Shown in pieces: positions 42,610-51,625 of a stretch of 64,000 bases of DNA (its first letter is position 1; each line of letters begins with the position of its first letter). The stretch comes from Tsukamurella sputi (GTDB taxonomy: Bacteria > Actinomycetota > Actinomycetes > Mycobacteriales > Mycobacteriaceae). Under the pieces are notes generated by a model. That model made no database searches. It saw nothing but the letters and a program-made list of their open reading frames with translations, and was not told the origin of the DNA. The stretch is from contig NZ_VIGV01000008.1 of NCBI RefSeq assembly GCF_007858445.1, positions 62,001 to 126,000 on the forward strand, read 5' to 3'. A program made the position numbers and the translations under genes.

Positions 42610-43317
42610 TCACCACGCGCCGTCGAGGTCGGCGTGCTCCCGGATCCAGGCGTGCATGGCGATGCCCGCCGCCACACCGACGTTGATCGAGCGGGTCGAA
42701 CCGAACTGGGCGACCGACACCGTCGACCCTGCGACGTGCCGCGCATCGCCCGAGACGCCCGGTCCCTCCTGCCCGAAGAGGAGCAGACAGCGCCGGGGCA
42801 GCGATGCCCGCTCGAGGGGCACCGAGCCCGGCAGGTTGTCGACGGCGACGATCGGCAGGTCGCGCTCGGCGCACCAGGCCGCCAGGGCGTCGGTGTCCGG
42901 GTGATGGTGCAGGTGCTGGTAGCGGTCGGTGACCATCGCGCCCCGCCGATTCCACCGGCGTCGCCCGACGATGTGCACGGCCTCCGCACCGAAGGCGTTG
43001 GCCGTGCGCACGACGGTGCCGATGTTGGCGTCGTGGCCGAGGTTCTCGATCGCCACGTGGAAGGGGTGCCGGCGGGCGTCGAGGTCGGCGACGATCGCCT
43101 CCCGCGTCCAGTAGCGGTAGGCGTCCACCACGTTGCGCCGGTCGCCCTCGGCGAGCAACTGCGGGTCGTAGCGGGGATCCTCCGGGGCCGGGACGCCAGG
43201 ATGCTCCGCGGCCCACGGCCCCAGCCCGACGGTGTGCGGTCCGGGCAGGCCCGTGACCCACTCGGTCGGCCCGAGTTGCTCGTCCGGGTCGCCCGCGGCG
43301 TCGGACGAGGAGGTCAC
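42610..43317 (-). CDS. SpoU/TrmH-family RNA 2'-O-methyltransferase (Rv0380c-like)
   Basis: A 235-residue SPOUT methyltransferase that transfers a methyl from SAM to a ribose 2'-OH of rRNA or tRNA. The three family motifs are evident: ANIGTVVRTANAFGA, LLFGQEGPGVS and STRSINVGVAAGIAMHAW. The exact RNA target is unknown. It overlaps pyrE by 4 bp (ATGA), and the order SpoU-pyrE-Rv0383c-like is as in M. tuberculosis. The stop lies 9 bp from the end of the convergent toxin remnant. Confidence 0.9.
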   Translation of the reverse strand: MTSSSDAAGDPDEQLGPTEWVTGLPGPHTVGLGPWAAEHPGVPAPEDPRYDPQLLAEGDRRNVVDAYRYWTREAIVADLDARRHPFHVAIENLGHDANIGTVVRTANAFGAEAVHIVGRRRWNRRGAMVTDRYQHLHHHPDTDALAAWCAERDLPIVAVDNLPGSVPLERASLPRRCLLLFGQEGPGVSGDARHVAGSTVSVAQFGSTRSINVGVAAGIAMHAWIREHADLDGAW

Positions 43318-43862
43318 AGCCCCAGGTCGGCGAGGCCGAGCACCGAGCGGTACTCGAGGCCCTCGGCGGCGATGACATCGGCGGCACCGGTGGCGCGGTC
43401 GACGACCGTCGCGACGCCCACGACCTCGGCGCCGATGTCGCGGAGCGCCCGCACCGCGGTGAGCGGCGAGTTGCCGGTGGTCGTGGTGTCCTCGACGACC
43501 AGGACGCGCTTACCCACCACGTCGGGCCCCTCGACCTGGCGCTGCATGCCGTGCGCCTTGGCGGCCTTGCGGACGACGAAGGCGTCGATCGGCCGGCCGG
43601 GCGCGTGCATGACCGCAGTGGCGACGGGGTCCGCGCCCAGGGTCAGGCCGCCGACGGCGTCGAAGTCCCAATCGGCGGTGAGCTCGCGGAGCAGCGCTCC
43701 GATCAGCGGCGACGCCTCGTGGTGCAAGGTCGCGCGACGCAGGTCGACGTAGTAGTCGGCTTCGCGGCCACTGGACAGCGTGACCTTGCCGTGGACGACG
43801 GCCAGCTCGCGCACGAGCTCGGCCAGCCGGGCCTTGGCGGTCGGGTCGAGCGGTGCGGTCAC
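43314..43862 (-). CDS. pyrE: Orotate phosphoribosyltransferase
   Basis: Converts orotate and PRPP to orotidine monophosphate in pyrimidine synthesis. The 182-residue product shows the PRPP-binding loop VLVVEDTTTTGNSPLTAV, VTLSSGREADYYVDLR at the N-terminal hood, and GGLTLGADPVATAV. Length is normal. The ATG overlaps the stop of the upstream gene (43859-44560), and the stop overlaps the methyltransferase start, so the three genes are translationally coupled. Confidence 0.96.
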   Translation of the reverse strand: MTAPLDPTAKARLAELVRELAVVHGKVTLSSGREADYYVDLRRATLHHEASPLIGALLRELTADWDFDAVGGLTLGADPVATAVMHAPGRPIDAFVVRKAAKAHGMQRQVEGPDVVGKRVLVVEDTTTTGNSPLTAVRALRDIGAEVVGVATVVDRATGAADVIAAEGLEYRSVLGLADLGL

Positions 43863-44560
43863 CGTCCGGACTCCTTGCCCGAGCGGACCGGCACCGGCTG
43901 GCCCGGATCGCGGGGGCCGCCGGCGGTGACGACGCGCGCGTGGCCCTCGGGTGGGAGGACGCGCAGCAGGTCGCCGAAGCGGCGCACGGCCTCCAGCGCC
44001 TCGTCGAGGTCGTCGGGATCATCGGTGGCGGACATGGACGCCAGCGTCCACTCGCCCTCGTTCCACAGCGACTGGATGTAGTCGGGCACCTGCTCGGCGA
44101 AGGCGATCATCCGGCGGTCCGCGACGCGGCGCGCCACCTCGGCGTTGTTGGTGTAGAGCACGCGGGGTCCCAGGGCGCCCAGCGCCTCCATGCCGGGCTC
44201 GGTCGGGGCGTGCCGGCCTTCGGGGCGCAGGTCCAGCAGCGCGCCGGACGTCGCCCCGCGGCTCACGGCCGCGACCGTGGCGACACCCTCCAGGTCGAAG
44301 ACGTAGGCGGCGGCGCCGAAGTAGCTGCCGAAGGCCACGTCGACGATCTCGGGATCACCGGAGACCACCATGCCGCCGCGGTGGAACTCGTCGCGCAACG
44401 ACGGGTCCGTCCGGCTGTAGACGAACTCCCGCTCCGCGGCCCAGTCGGCGCGCTCGGAGTGCATGTTGGGCGAGTGGTTGCGCTCATACCAGATGAGCGC
44501 GGCGGCCAGCGCCGCGCAGACCACCGCGAGGATCAGGAAGACTACGTACGACATCGCCAC
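43859..44560 (-). CDS. Membrane-anchored conserved protein (Rv0383c-like)
   Basis: A 233-residue protein with one N-terminal hydrophobic helix (YVVFLILAVVCAALAAALIWY) followed by an extracytoplasmic or cytoplasmic domain starting ERNHSPNMHSERADW. No cysteines or catalytic motifs recognised; the C-terminal tail is basic and Pro/Gly-rich. M. tuberculosis has a similar protein (Rv0383c) next to pyrE. A start two codons later (44554) is equally possible. The 4-bp overlap with pyrE implies co-expression. Confidence 0.78.
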   Translation of the reverse strand: MAMSYVVFLILAVVCAALAAALIWYERNHSPNMHSERADWAAEREFVYSRTDPSLRDEFHRGGMVVSGDPEIVDVAFGSYFGAAAYVFDLEGVATVAAVSRGATSGALLDLRPEGRHAPTEPGMEALGALGPRVLYTNNAEVARRVADRRMIAFAEQVPDYIQSLWNEGEWTLASMSATDDPDDLDEALEAVRRFGDLLRVLPPEGHARVVTAGGPRDPGQPVPVRSGKESGR

Positions 44561-44586
44561 CTACAGTAGCGCGTCGACCGGCGACT

Positions 44587-45039
44587 TCACCCGACAGACG
44601 GGGTACCGGCGACGGAGATCTGACCGGCGTAGATCGCGAGGGCCGCTTTCCCGTCGGCGCTCACCTGGATCATGACCACGTCGCCGACGGCGAGATCGGA
44701 CAGCGTGTTGCCGTGCGTGGTGGTCACCTGGGTGGTCGGTCCCGTGTGCAGGACGACGGTGCCGCCGTCGGGGGCGGAGCGCACCGTGATGGCCCCGTCG
44801 CGCAGGGAGGTCACCGCCCCGATCACCTCGCGACCAGGGGTGATGGCGACGGACCGCTGGTCGCTGACGGAGACGCCCGCCGATTGCGCCGCAGGGAGGA
44901 CGCGCCGGGTACTGCCCAGGTCGGCCGACATCTGCAGTGCGTACGCGATGCCCGCGCCCACCACGCCGATCCCGAGGAGACAGAGGAGAACGGCGGGCCA
45001 CGGGCCACGCGCGCGGGAGTCACCACCCACGGCGACCAC
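44587..45039 (-). CDS. Membrane-anchored hypothetical protein with beta-barrel-like domain
   Basis: A 150-residue protein: one membrane helix at residues about 14-36 (WPAVLLCLLGIGVVGAGIAYAL), then an outer domain rich in Val/Thr/Gly strands (TPGREVIGAVTSLRDGAITV and VVLHTGPTTQVTTT), consistent with a small OB-like or DUF5666-like domain. No function assigned. It lies 26 bp upstream of the Rv0383c-like gene on the same strand and may lead that operon. Confidence 0.65.
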   Translation of the reverse strand: MVAVGGDSRARGPWPAVLLCLLGIGVVGAGIAYALQMSADLGSTRRVLPAAQSAGVSVSDQRSVAITPGREVIGAVTSLRDGAITVRSAPDGGTVVLHTGPTTQVTTTHGNTLSDLAVGDVVMIQVSADGKAALAIYAGQISVAGTPSVG

Positions 45040-45171
45040 CTCCTCGTGTCACGTCCCTGCCTTCATCGTGCGCCTCATCGATCGCGCCCTGCGCGAAACT
45101 ATTCGTCGTGTCTGAGACGGGCCTGTGAATGTGGCGGGCGAATGTCTATGCACCCCGCTAGCGTTGTCGGC

Positions 45172-45534
45172 GTGGGACGTCTCTGGCCGCCGCGCGCCCT
45201 CACCGACGGTGAGGCGCCGGACGCACGGTTCACCCTGGCCAACGAGCGCACCTTCCTCGCGTGGATCCGCACATCGCTGGGGCTGGTCGCGGCCGCCGTG
45301 GGCCTGGAGGCCTTCGCGCCGCACGTCGTGCCCGCGCCGGTGCGCACGCCGCTCGTCGTGGTGCTGCTGCTCGTCGCCGCCGGGCTGGCGGGGTACGCCT
45401 TCACGCGCTGGGTGTCGGTCGAGGGCGCGATGCGCACCGGCCGTGACTTGCGCGGCTCCCCCGCGACGATCGTCCTGGCGGGGCTGATCGTGCTCGCGGG
45501 CGTCGTGCTGGCCGTCTCGCTCCTGGTGACGTGA
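45172..45534 (+). CDS. DUF202 membrane protein (YidH-like)
   Basis: A 120-residue membrane protein of the DUF202 family with three hydrophobic segments. The conserved motif DARFTLANERTFLAWIRTSL precedes the first helix, as in E. coli YidH. Function unknown. The GTG at 45172 lies 7 nt after TAGCGT (leaderless pattern); the in-frame ATG at 45142 would place that -10 inside the gene. It overlaps the next DUF202-like gene by 4 bp. Confidence 0.85.
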   Translation: MGRLWPPRALTDGEAPDARFTLANERTFLAWIRTSLGLVAAAVGLEAFAPHVVPAPVRTPLVVVLLLVAAGLAGYAFTRWVSVEGAMRTGRDLRGSPATIVLAGLIVLAGVVLAVSLLVT

Positions 45535-45794
45535 GCGCACCGTCGACCCTCGCTGCGGAGCGGACCCAACTGGCCCGGGTGCGCACCGTGGTCGCGGCGC
45601 TGCTGACCTCGACGATCGTCGCCCGCGCCGCACTGCCGCACTGGCCCGCCGCGGCGCTGACGTGCCTGGCCGTGGCCGTGGTCGCCGTCGGCTCGCGCCT
45701 GCACCGCGCTCCGCTCGGGCCCGGCCGCGCGGCCGTCCTCGTCGCCATCGTGGTGGCACTCGCCGTGGCGGGCCTGGTCACGACGGTGCGTTGA
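45531..45794 (+). CDS. Second small DUF202-like membrane protein
   Basis: An 87-residue protein with two or three hydrophobic segments and a shortened DUF202 motif (AAERTQLARVRTVVAALL) at the N-terminus. DUF202 genes often come as such unequal pairs, so the two products probably form a heteromeric membrane complex. The GTG start overlaps the preceding stop (GTGA). The 148 bp that follow hold nothing I can support. Confidence 0.82.
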   Translation: MSAPSTLAAERTQLARVRTVVAALLTSTIVARAALPHWPAAALTCLAVAVVAVGSRLHRAPLGPGRAAVLVAIVVALAVAGLVTTVR

Positions 45795-45942
45795 CGCGCC
45801 CGCAATTCCGTCGACAGGCCGGTGTGAATCGGACATCATGGCCTCCGCGCGGACGCGCCGCATCACGCTGATAGAAACCGCGCTCGAACTCAGCCACGAT
45901 GGAAATACGTCGTCGTGACCGAATATCAGTGAGGTTTCGGAA

Positions 45943-46332
45943 TCACTCCGCGTCGCGCACCCGGATCCCGACGGTCCCGCCCGCGCCCCGTCGGATCTTG
46001 GAACCGGTCACGGTGAGCCATCCGAGGATCCCGTACTTCTTCGCGATCCTCGACGCCGCGTCATCACCGTCGACGATCTCGCCCGTGCCCGCGACCTCGG
46101 GGCCGGAGGTCTTCCTGCCGCGGGCGTCGCAGGCCTGGACCAGCACAGACGGGTTACGCCGGAGGCGCTTGACCTTCCACGAGTCGGCGACGGTCCACAC
46201 CAGGAGGTCGGCGCCGTCGCGCACGGCCCAGAGCGGAGTCGCCACGGGGGTGCCGTCCTTGCGGAAGGTGGTCAGGAGGACGTACTTGGCATCCGCCACC
46301 TGCGCGACCGAGCCGGCGATTCCTTCAGTCAT
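45943..46332 (-). CDS. PPOX-class, probably F420-dependent oxidoreductase
   Basis: A 129-residue split-barrel flavin/deazaflavin-binding protein. The family features KYVLLTTFRKDGTPVATPLWAV and VWTVADSWKVKRLRRNP place it among the actinobacterial PPOX-class enzymes that use coenzyme F420. Its reaction is unknown. The C-terminal part is shorter than in some relatives but complete. The ATG overlaps the stop of the epoxide-hydrolase-like gene (ATGA), so the two are one operon. Confidence 0.88.
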   Translation of the reverse strand: MTEGIAGSVAQVADAKYVLLTTFRKDGTPVATPLWAVRDGADLLVWTVADSWKVKRLRRNPSVLVQACDARGRKTSGPEVAGTGEIVDGDDAASRIAKKYGILGWLTVTGSKIRRGAGGTVGIRVRDAE

Positions 46333-47357
46333 GGGCCCAGCGTAACCGGCCAGGACGCCGGAACGCTGCGGGCGATCCAGCCGGCGATCGCGGCGCTGAC
46401 CTCGGCGGGTTTCTCCTCGCCCATCCAGTGCCCGGAGTCGACGATCACCTCGGTGAGGTCGCTGCACGCCTCCCGCATCGGATCGGCCAGACGGGTGCCG
46501 ACGGTGTCGAGGATCGCGTCGTAGCGGCCGTGCAGGAACAGGGCGGGCAACTCGATCCGCCCCCCGTTCAGTTCGGTCTTCGCGTACTCGGTGTCAGCGG
46601 GGGTGTTGACGTACCAGGAGTTGGGACCGGCCATGCCGTTCCGCTCGAAGGCGGCGACGTAGACGGCGTGGTCCTCGGGCGTGAGCACCGCCGGGTCGAG
46701 CGGCAGCTGCGGCACGGGCCCGCCGCCGAACCAGCCGCCGTTCCGCGTGATGACCGCGGTGGGCGCCGGGCCCTCGAGGTGCCGCGGATCGCCGCTGCGG
46801 AACAGCGCGGCGACGAGTCCCGGGAGATCGCTCTCGAACTGAGCGGTGGCCTCGTCGAAGGACTTGAGGTAGTGCACCTGGTAGTCCCACTGGCCGTACG
46901 GGTACTCGTCGGCGGGGTACTTCTCGCGGTCGATGAGGTCGAAGGGCGTGGGCCCGCTCGACGGGAAGTGCGGCACGTTCAGCGCGGCGACGCCGTCGAC
47001 CACCTCCGGATGGTGGGTGGCGATGTTCCACACCACCGGCCCGCCCCAGTCGTGCCCGATCCAGATCGCGCTCGACCGGCCGAGCCCGGCCAGCAGCTCC
47101 AGCATGTCGGTGACGGCCTCCTCGCGGCGGTATGCACTCTTCTCGGCGTGCACCGTCGACGATCCGTAACCGCGCATGTCGGGCGCGACGCACCGGAAGC
47201 CGAGCGCGCCGAGGGCGCGCAGCTGGTGCCTCCAGGTGTAGCCCAGCTCGGGCCAGCCGTGCACGAAGATCAGCAGCGGACCGTCGGCGGGACCGGACGC
47301 GAGGTACGACGTGGTGTGGCGCGCGGTCCGCACGACGTGCGGGGTCGGAGTCGTCAT
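46329..47357 (-). CDS. Epoxide hydrolase-like alpha/beta hydrolase
   Basis: A 342-residue alpha/beta hydrolase of the epoxide hydrolase branch. The motif FVHGWPE marks the oxyanion site, the nucleophile elbow IGHDWGG carries an aspartate instead of serine (as in epoxide hydrolases and dehalogenases), tyrosines for ring opening are plausible in the cap (for example WYVNTPAD), and the catalytic histidine is in DSGHWMGEEKP. The substrate is unknown; detoxification of lipid epoxides is possible. The start is the ATG at 47357; a longer open frame upstream overlaps the divergent fprB leader. Confidence 0.88.
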   Translation of the reverse strand: MTTPTPHVVRTARHTTSYLASGPADGPLLIFVHGWPELGYTWRHQLRALGALGFRCVAPDMRGYGSSTVHAEKSAYRREEAVTDMLELLAGLGRSSAIWIGHDWGGPVVWNIATHHPEVVDGVAALNVPHFPSSGPTPFDLIDREKYPADEYPYGQWDYQVHYLKSFDEATAQFESDLPGLVAALFRSGDPRHLEGPAPTAVITRNGGWFGGGPVPQLPLDPAVLTPEDHAVYVAAFERNGMAGPNSWYVNTPADTEYAKTELNGGRIELPALFLHGRYDAILDTVGTRLADPMREACSDLTEVIVDSGHWMGEEKPAEVSAAIAGWIARSVPASWPVTLGP

Positions 47358-47421
47358 GTCCCCAGCCTGACACGTCTCGCGGATGCTTGCCCCCGCGCCG
47401 TCGGCGGCACAGTATCGAGGC

Positions 47422-48888
47422 ATGCCCCACGTGATCGTCCAGAACTGCTGCAACGACGCCTCGTGCGTGCCGGAGTGCCCGGTGGATTGCATCCACCCGA
47501 CGCCCGACGAGCCGGGCTTCGCCACCGCCGAGATGCTCTACATCGATCCCGACGTGTGCATCGACTGCGGCGCCTGCATCGACGCCTGTCCGGTCTCGGC
47601 GATCACGACGGACTACGAGCTCACGGACGAGATGGCGCCCTTCGAGGAGATCAACGCCGCCTACTACCGGGCCGTCGGCTCCGCGGCGGACCTGGATCAT
47701 CCGTACGCCGATCCGCAGCTCGGTCGCAGGCGTCCGGCCTCCGACGCCGAGCCGCTGAGCGTGGCGGTGGTGGGCGCCGGCGCGGCGGGGCACTACACGG
47801 TGAGCGAATTGCAGCACCGTATCGACGTGCGTGCCGAGATCGACGTCTACGAGCGCCTTCCCGAACCCGGCGGGCTGGTGCGTTTCGGGGTGGCCCCCGA
47901 TCACGCGGACACGAAGAAGGTGCAGGAGCAGTTCGCCGCCGCGCGCGGCCGGAGCGGGGTGACGGTCCACCTCGGGGTGTCGGTGGGCGAGAACGTCACG
48001 CACGAAGAGCTGGCCCGGACGCACCACGCGGTGGTCTACGCGGTGGGCGCGCTGCACGGGCGCCCCCTGCCGCTGCCGGGCGGAGACCTGCCCGTCGTCG
48101 CGGCCGCCGCCGACTTCGTCGCCTGGTACAACGGCCACCCGGACTTCGCGGGGCACCCGTTCGACCTTTCGCACGAGCGGGTCGTGGTGCTCGGCAACGG
48201 CAACGTCGCGCTGGACGTGGCCCGCGTCCTCACCGCGGATCCCGAGCTCTTCGTCGGTACGGACATGTCCGACGAGGCCCTCGCCGCCCTGCGTGCGTCG
48301 CGCGTGCGGGAGGTGGTGGTGCTGGCCCGACGGGGCGCCGACCACGCCGCGTTCACCGCGCCCGAGCTGGTGGGCCTGGCGCGGACGGTGCCGGTGGTGG
48401 TGGACGCCGCCGATCTCTCCGATCTCGGCGCGGAGCCCGCGGATCCGCAAGCGGCGCACTACGTCCGGCAGAAGCTGGAGCTGCTGCGCGATCTGGCGGC
48501 CGCCCCCTCCCCCGCCCCCGACGCGCGACGCGTGGTGCTCCGGTTCGGCACGCCGCCCACCGCCGTCACCGAAGCCACCGGCGGTGCCGTCGTCGAGTTC
48601 GACGAGCACGGCACACCGTCGAGCCTCGAGTGCGGACTGGTGCTCGCGGCGATCGGCCTGCGCGGCACCTCCGTTCCGGGCGTTCCCTTCGACGAGGCCG
48701 GCGGGATCATCCCCAACGCGGACGGACGCGTTCTCGGGTCCGACGGTGCGCCGCTCCCCGGCGTCTACACCGCCGGCTGGGTCAAGCGCGGTCCGACAGG
48801 CGTGATCGGGACGAACCGCTACGACGCCCGGAGCACCGTCGACGCCCTGGTCGCCGACTTCCACGCCGGCCTGCTCTCCGCGGAGTAG
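47422..48888 (+). CDS. fprB: FprB-type ferredoxin-NADP reductase with fused N-terminal ferredoxin
   Basis: A 488-residue redox enzyme. Residues 1-70 form a two-cluster ferredoxin: cysteines 10, 15, 19 and 23 in CCNDASCVPECPVDC and 46, 49, 52 and 56 in CIDCGACIDAC. The remainder is an adrenodoxin reductase-type module (VAVVGAGAAGHYTVSEL, RFGVAPDHADTKKVQ, VVVLGNGNVALDVARVL, and AGWVKRGPTGVIGTN), homologous to fprA in this window. Electrons thus pass from NADPH through FAD directly to the attached clusters and on to an external acceptor. The start is the ATG before PHVIVQ. A strong terminator follows. Confidence 0.94.
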   Translation: MPHVIVQNCCNDASCVPECPVDCIHPTPDEPGFATAEMLYIDPDVCIDCGACIDACPVSAITTDYELTDEMAPFEEINAAYYRAVGSAADLDHPYADPQLGRRRPASDAEPLSVAVVGAGAAGHYTVSELQHRIDVRAEIDVYERLPEPGGLVRFGVAPDHADTKKVQEQFAAARGRSGVTVHLGVSVGENVTHEELARTHHAVVYAVGALHGRPLPLPGGDLPVVAAAADFVAWYNGHPDFAGHPFDLSHERVVVLGNGNVALDVARVLTADPELFVGTDMSDEALAALRASRVREVVVLARRGADHAAFTAPELVGLARTVPVVVDAADLSDLGAEPADPQAAHYVRQKLELLRDLAAAPSPAPDARRVVLRFGTPPTAVTEATGGAVVEFDEHGTPSSLECGLVLAAIGLRGTSVPGVPFDEAGGIIPNADGRVLGSDGAPLPGVYTAGWVKRGPTGVIGTNRYDARSTVDALVADFHAGLLSAE

Positions 48889-48900
48889 CGCGAACGCGAA

Positions 48901-48931
48901 AGGCCCCGCCCTCCAGGGGAGGACGGGGCCT
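48901..48931. terminator. Hairpin terminator between fprB and clpB
   Basis: A 14-bp GC-rich stem (48901-48914 with 48918-48931) with one mismatch and a 3-nt loop separates the convergent fprB and clpB ends; no T run. Confidence 0.8.
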
Positions 48932-48944
48932 GTGCGCACGTGGA

Positions 48945-51503
48945 TCAGGCGATGATCAGCCGGTCGCCGTCGGGCGAGAGGCTCACCTGCACCGTGTCGC
49001 CGTCGCGGACGTCGCCCGCGAGCAGCGCCTTGGCGAGCTGATCGCCGATGGCCTGCTGCACCAGGCGGCGCAGCGGCCGGGCGCCGTAGAGCGGGTCGAA
49101 ACCGCGCTCCGCGAGCCATCCCTTGGCCTCGTCGGAGACCTCGAGCCCGAGGCGGCGCTGGCTCAGCCGCTTGCGCAGCTGATCCAGCTGGATGTCGACG
49201 ATGCCGGTGAGCTGATCGGAGCTCAGGGAGTCGAAGATCAGCACGTCGTCGAGCCGGTTGATGAACTCCGGCTTGAACTTCGCGCGCACGGCGGCCATCA
49301 CCTGCTCGGGCGTGCCGCCCGCGCCGAGGTTCGACGTGAGGATCAGGATCGTGTTGCGGAAGTCCACGGTGCGGCCCTGACCGTCGGTGAGCCGGCCCTC
49401 GTCGAGCACCTGAAGCAGCACGTCGAAGACGTCCGGGTGCGCCTTCTCGACCTCGTCGAAGAGCACCACCGTGTAGGGGCGGCGCCGCACGGCCTCGGTC
49501 AGCTGGCCGCCGGCCTCGTAGCCGACGTAGCCGGGAGGCGCGCCGACGAGCCGTGCGACGGAGTGCTTCTCGCCGTACTCGGACATGTCGATGCGCACCA
49601 TGGCGCGCTCGTCGTCGAAGAGGAACTCCGCGAGACCCTTCGCCAGCTCCGTCTTGCCCACGCCGGTGGGGCCGAGGAACAGGAACGAGCCGGTGGGCCG
49701 GTTCGGGTCCGCGACGCCGGCGCGGGTGCGGCGCACCGCATCCGAGACGGCCTCGACGGCCGCGGTCTGGCCGATGACGCGCTTGCCGATCTCCGACTCC
49801 ATGCGCAGCAGCTTCGCCGTCTCGCCCTCGAGCATGCGGCCGGCGGGAACGCCGGTCCAGGCGGAGACCACATCGGCCACGTCATCGGGGCCGACCTCCT
49901 CCTTGAGCATGACCTCGCCGTCGGAGGCGGCGCCCGACGTGGCCACGGCCTCGTCGAGCTGCTTCTCCAGCGCGGGGATCTGGCCGTAGCGCAGCTCCGC
50001 CGCGCGGCCGAGGTCACCGTCGCGCTCGGCGCGCTCCGACTCACCCTTGAGCGTCTCCAGCTGCTCCTTGAGGGAGCGCACCGAATCGATGGCGCCCTTC
50101 TCGTTCTGCCAGCGGGAGGTCAGCTGCGCCAGCTTCTCCTTGTGATCGGCGAGCTCACCGCGCAGCTTCTCCAGGCGGTCCTTCGACGCGGCGTCGGACT
50201 CCTTGGACAGCGCCATCTCCTCGATCTCGAGGCGACGGACCAGGCGCTCCTCGGCGTCGATCTCCTCGGGGCGCGAGTCGATCTCCATCCGCAGGCGCGA
50301 GGCGGCCTCGTCGACGAGGTCGATCGCCTTGTCCGGCAGGAAGCGCGACGTGATGTAACGGTCCGAGAGCGAGGCGGCGGCGACCAGCGCGGAGTCGGTG
50401 ATGCGCACGCCGTGGTGCACCTCGTACCGCTCCTTGAGGCCGCGGAGGATGCCGACGGTGTCCTCCACGCTCGGCTCGCCCACCAGCACCTGCTGGAAGC
50501 GGCGCTCGAGCGCGGCGTCCTTCTCGATGTACTGGCGGTACTCGTCGAGCGTGGTGGCGCCCACGAGTCGCAGCTCACCACGGGCCAGCATCGGCTTGAT
50601 CATGTTGCCCGCGTCCATCGCCGAGTCGCCGGTGGCGCCGGCGCCCACGATGGTGTGCAGCTCGTCGATGAAGGTGATGATCTGGCCGGAGCTGGCCTTG
50701 ATCTCGTCGAGCACGGCCTTGAGCCGCTCCTCGAACTCGCCGCGGTACTTGGCGCCCGCCACCATCGAACCGAGATCGAGCGAGATCACGGTCTTGTCGC
50801 GCAGCGACTCGGGCACGTCGCCCGTGACCACGCGCTGGGCCAGGCCCTCGACGATGGCGGTCTTGCCGACGCCGGGCTCGCCGATGAGCACCGGGTTGTT
50901 CTTGGTGCGGCGGCTCAGGACCTGCACGACGCGACGGATCTCGTTGTCGCGCCCGATGACCGGGTCGAGCTTGCCCTCGCGGGCCCGCGCGGTGAGGTCG
51001 GTCGAGTACTTCTCGAGAGCCTGGTACTGGCCCTCGGGATCCTGCGAGGTGACCTTCGCGGAGCCGCGCACGGCGGTGAAGGCCTCGCGGATCGCGTCGG
51101 GCGCGGCCCCGGCGGAGACGAGGACCTGTGCGGCCTCGCCGCCGGCCTTGGCCAGCCCGTAGAGCACGTGCTCGGTGGAGACGAACTGGTCGCCCATCTC
51201 GGTCGCGAGCTTCTGCGCCTCGCTGATCGACGCGATGGACTCGCGACTCAGCTGCGGCGTGGTGGTGGAACCGCTGGCCTTGGGCTGGCGATCCACCAGG
51301 TCCTGTGCGCGGTTGCGCACGGTGACGGGATCCACTCCGACCGCCTTGAGCAGCGGCGCGGCGATCCCGTCGGTCTGGTCGAGCAGCGCCACCAGCAGGT
51401 GCGCCGGAGAGATCTCCGGGTTACCCGCTGCGGACGCCGCCTGCAGAGCCGAGGTCAGCGCGGCCTGCGTCTTGGTGGTGGGCTGGAACGAATCCACGTA
51501 CAT
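48945..51503 (-). CDS. clpB: ClpB disaggregase
   Basis: Hexameric AAA+ chaperone that pulls proteins out of aggregates with DnaK/DnaJ/GrpE. The 852-residue product has an N domain, NBD1 with Walker [14 protein letters not shown] near residue 211, a middle coiled-coil domain, NBD2 with [13 protein letters not shown] near 614, and arginine fingers in [11 protein letters not shown]. The ATG at 51503 has an AGGAGG site (CAGGAGGATGT) a few nucleotides upstream. A HAIR element about 84 bp upstream places it in the HspR regulon. Confidence 0.97.
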   Translation of the reverse strand: MYVDSFQPTTKTQAALTSALQAASAAGNPEISPAHLLVALLDQTDGIAAPLLKAVGVDPVTVRNRAQDLVDRQPKASGSTTTPQLSRESIASISEAQKLATEMGDQFVSTEHVLYGLAKAGGEAAQVLVSAGAAPDAIREAFTAVRGSAKVTSQDPEGQYQALEKYSTDLTARAREGKLDPVIGRDNEIRRVVQVLSRRTKNNPVLIGEPGVGKTAIVEGLAQRVVTGDVPESLRDKTVISLDLGSMVAGAKYRGEFEERLKAVLDEIKASSGQIITFIDELHTIVGAGATGDSAMDAGNMIKPMLARGELRLVGATTLDEYRQYIEKDAALERRFQQVLVGEPSVEDTVGILRGLKERYEVHHGVRITDSALVAAASLSDRYITSRFLPDKAIDLVDEAASRLRMEIDSRPEEIDAEERLVRRLEIEEMALSKESDAASKDRLEKLRGELADHKEKLAQLTSRWQNEKGAIDSVRSLKEQLETLKGESERAERDGDLGRAAELRYGQIPALEKQLDEAVATSGAASDGEVMLKEEVGPDDVADVVSAWTGVPAGRMLEGETAKLLRMESEIGKRVIGQTAAVEAVSDAVRRTRAGVADPNRPTGSFLFLGPTGVGKTELAKGLAEFLFDDERAMVRIDMSEYGEKHSVARLVGAPPGYVGYEAGGQLTEAVRRRPYTVVLFDEVEKAHPDVFDVLLQVLDEGRLTDGQGRTVDFRNTILILTSNLGAGGTPEQVMAAVRAKFKPEFINRLDDVLIFDSLSSDQLTGIVDIQLDQLRKRLSQRRLGLEVSDEAKGWLAERGFDPLYGARPLRRLVQQAIGDQLAKALLAGDVRDGDTVQVSLSPDGDRLIIA

Positions 51504-51586
51504 CCTCCTGGGTCGTCTCGAACACGTCGTGCACCCTGAGCCTTCTTCACTCAAGTATGCCCTCTGTGTTCCTCAACGCGCAGAAC

Positions 51587-51607
51587 CTTGAGTCTGTTCC
51601 GCTCAAC
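51587..51607. promoter_or_regulatory. HAIR element (HspR operator) upstream of clpB
   Basis: CTTGAGT-N7-GCTCAAC against the consensus CTTGAGT-N7-ACTCAAG: the first arm is perfect, the second matches 5 of 7. An extra ACTCAAG half site is at 51549-51555. HspR is encoded downstream of dnaJ in this window. Confidence 0.8.
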
Positions 51608-51625
51608 CCGAGGTTCCGACGTGAC

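Noticed and set aside
46428-51539. A 1703-codon plus-strand open frame across fprB and clpB
   Set aside because: It is antisense to clear genes with strong motifs (clpB, fprB) and arises from the high GC content; its translation is Arg/Gly/Asp-rich with no family character.
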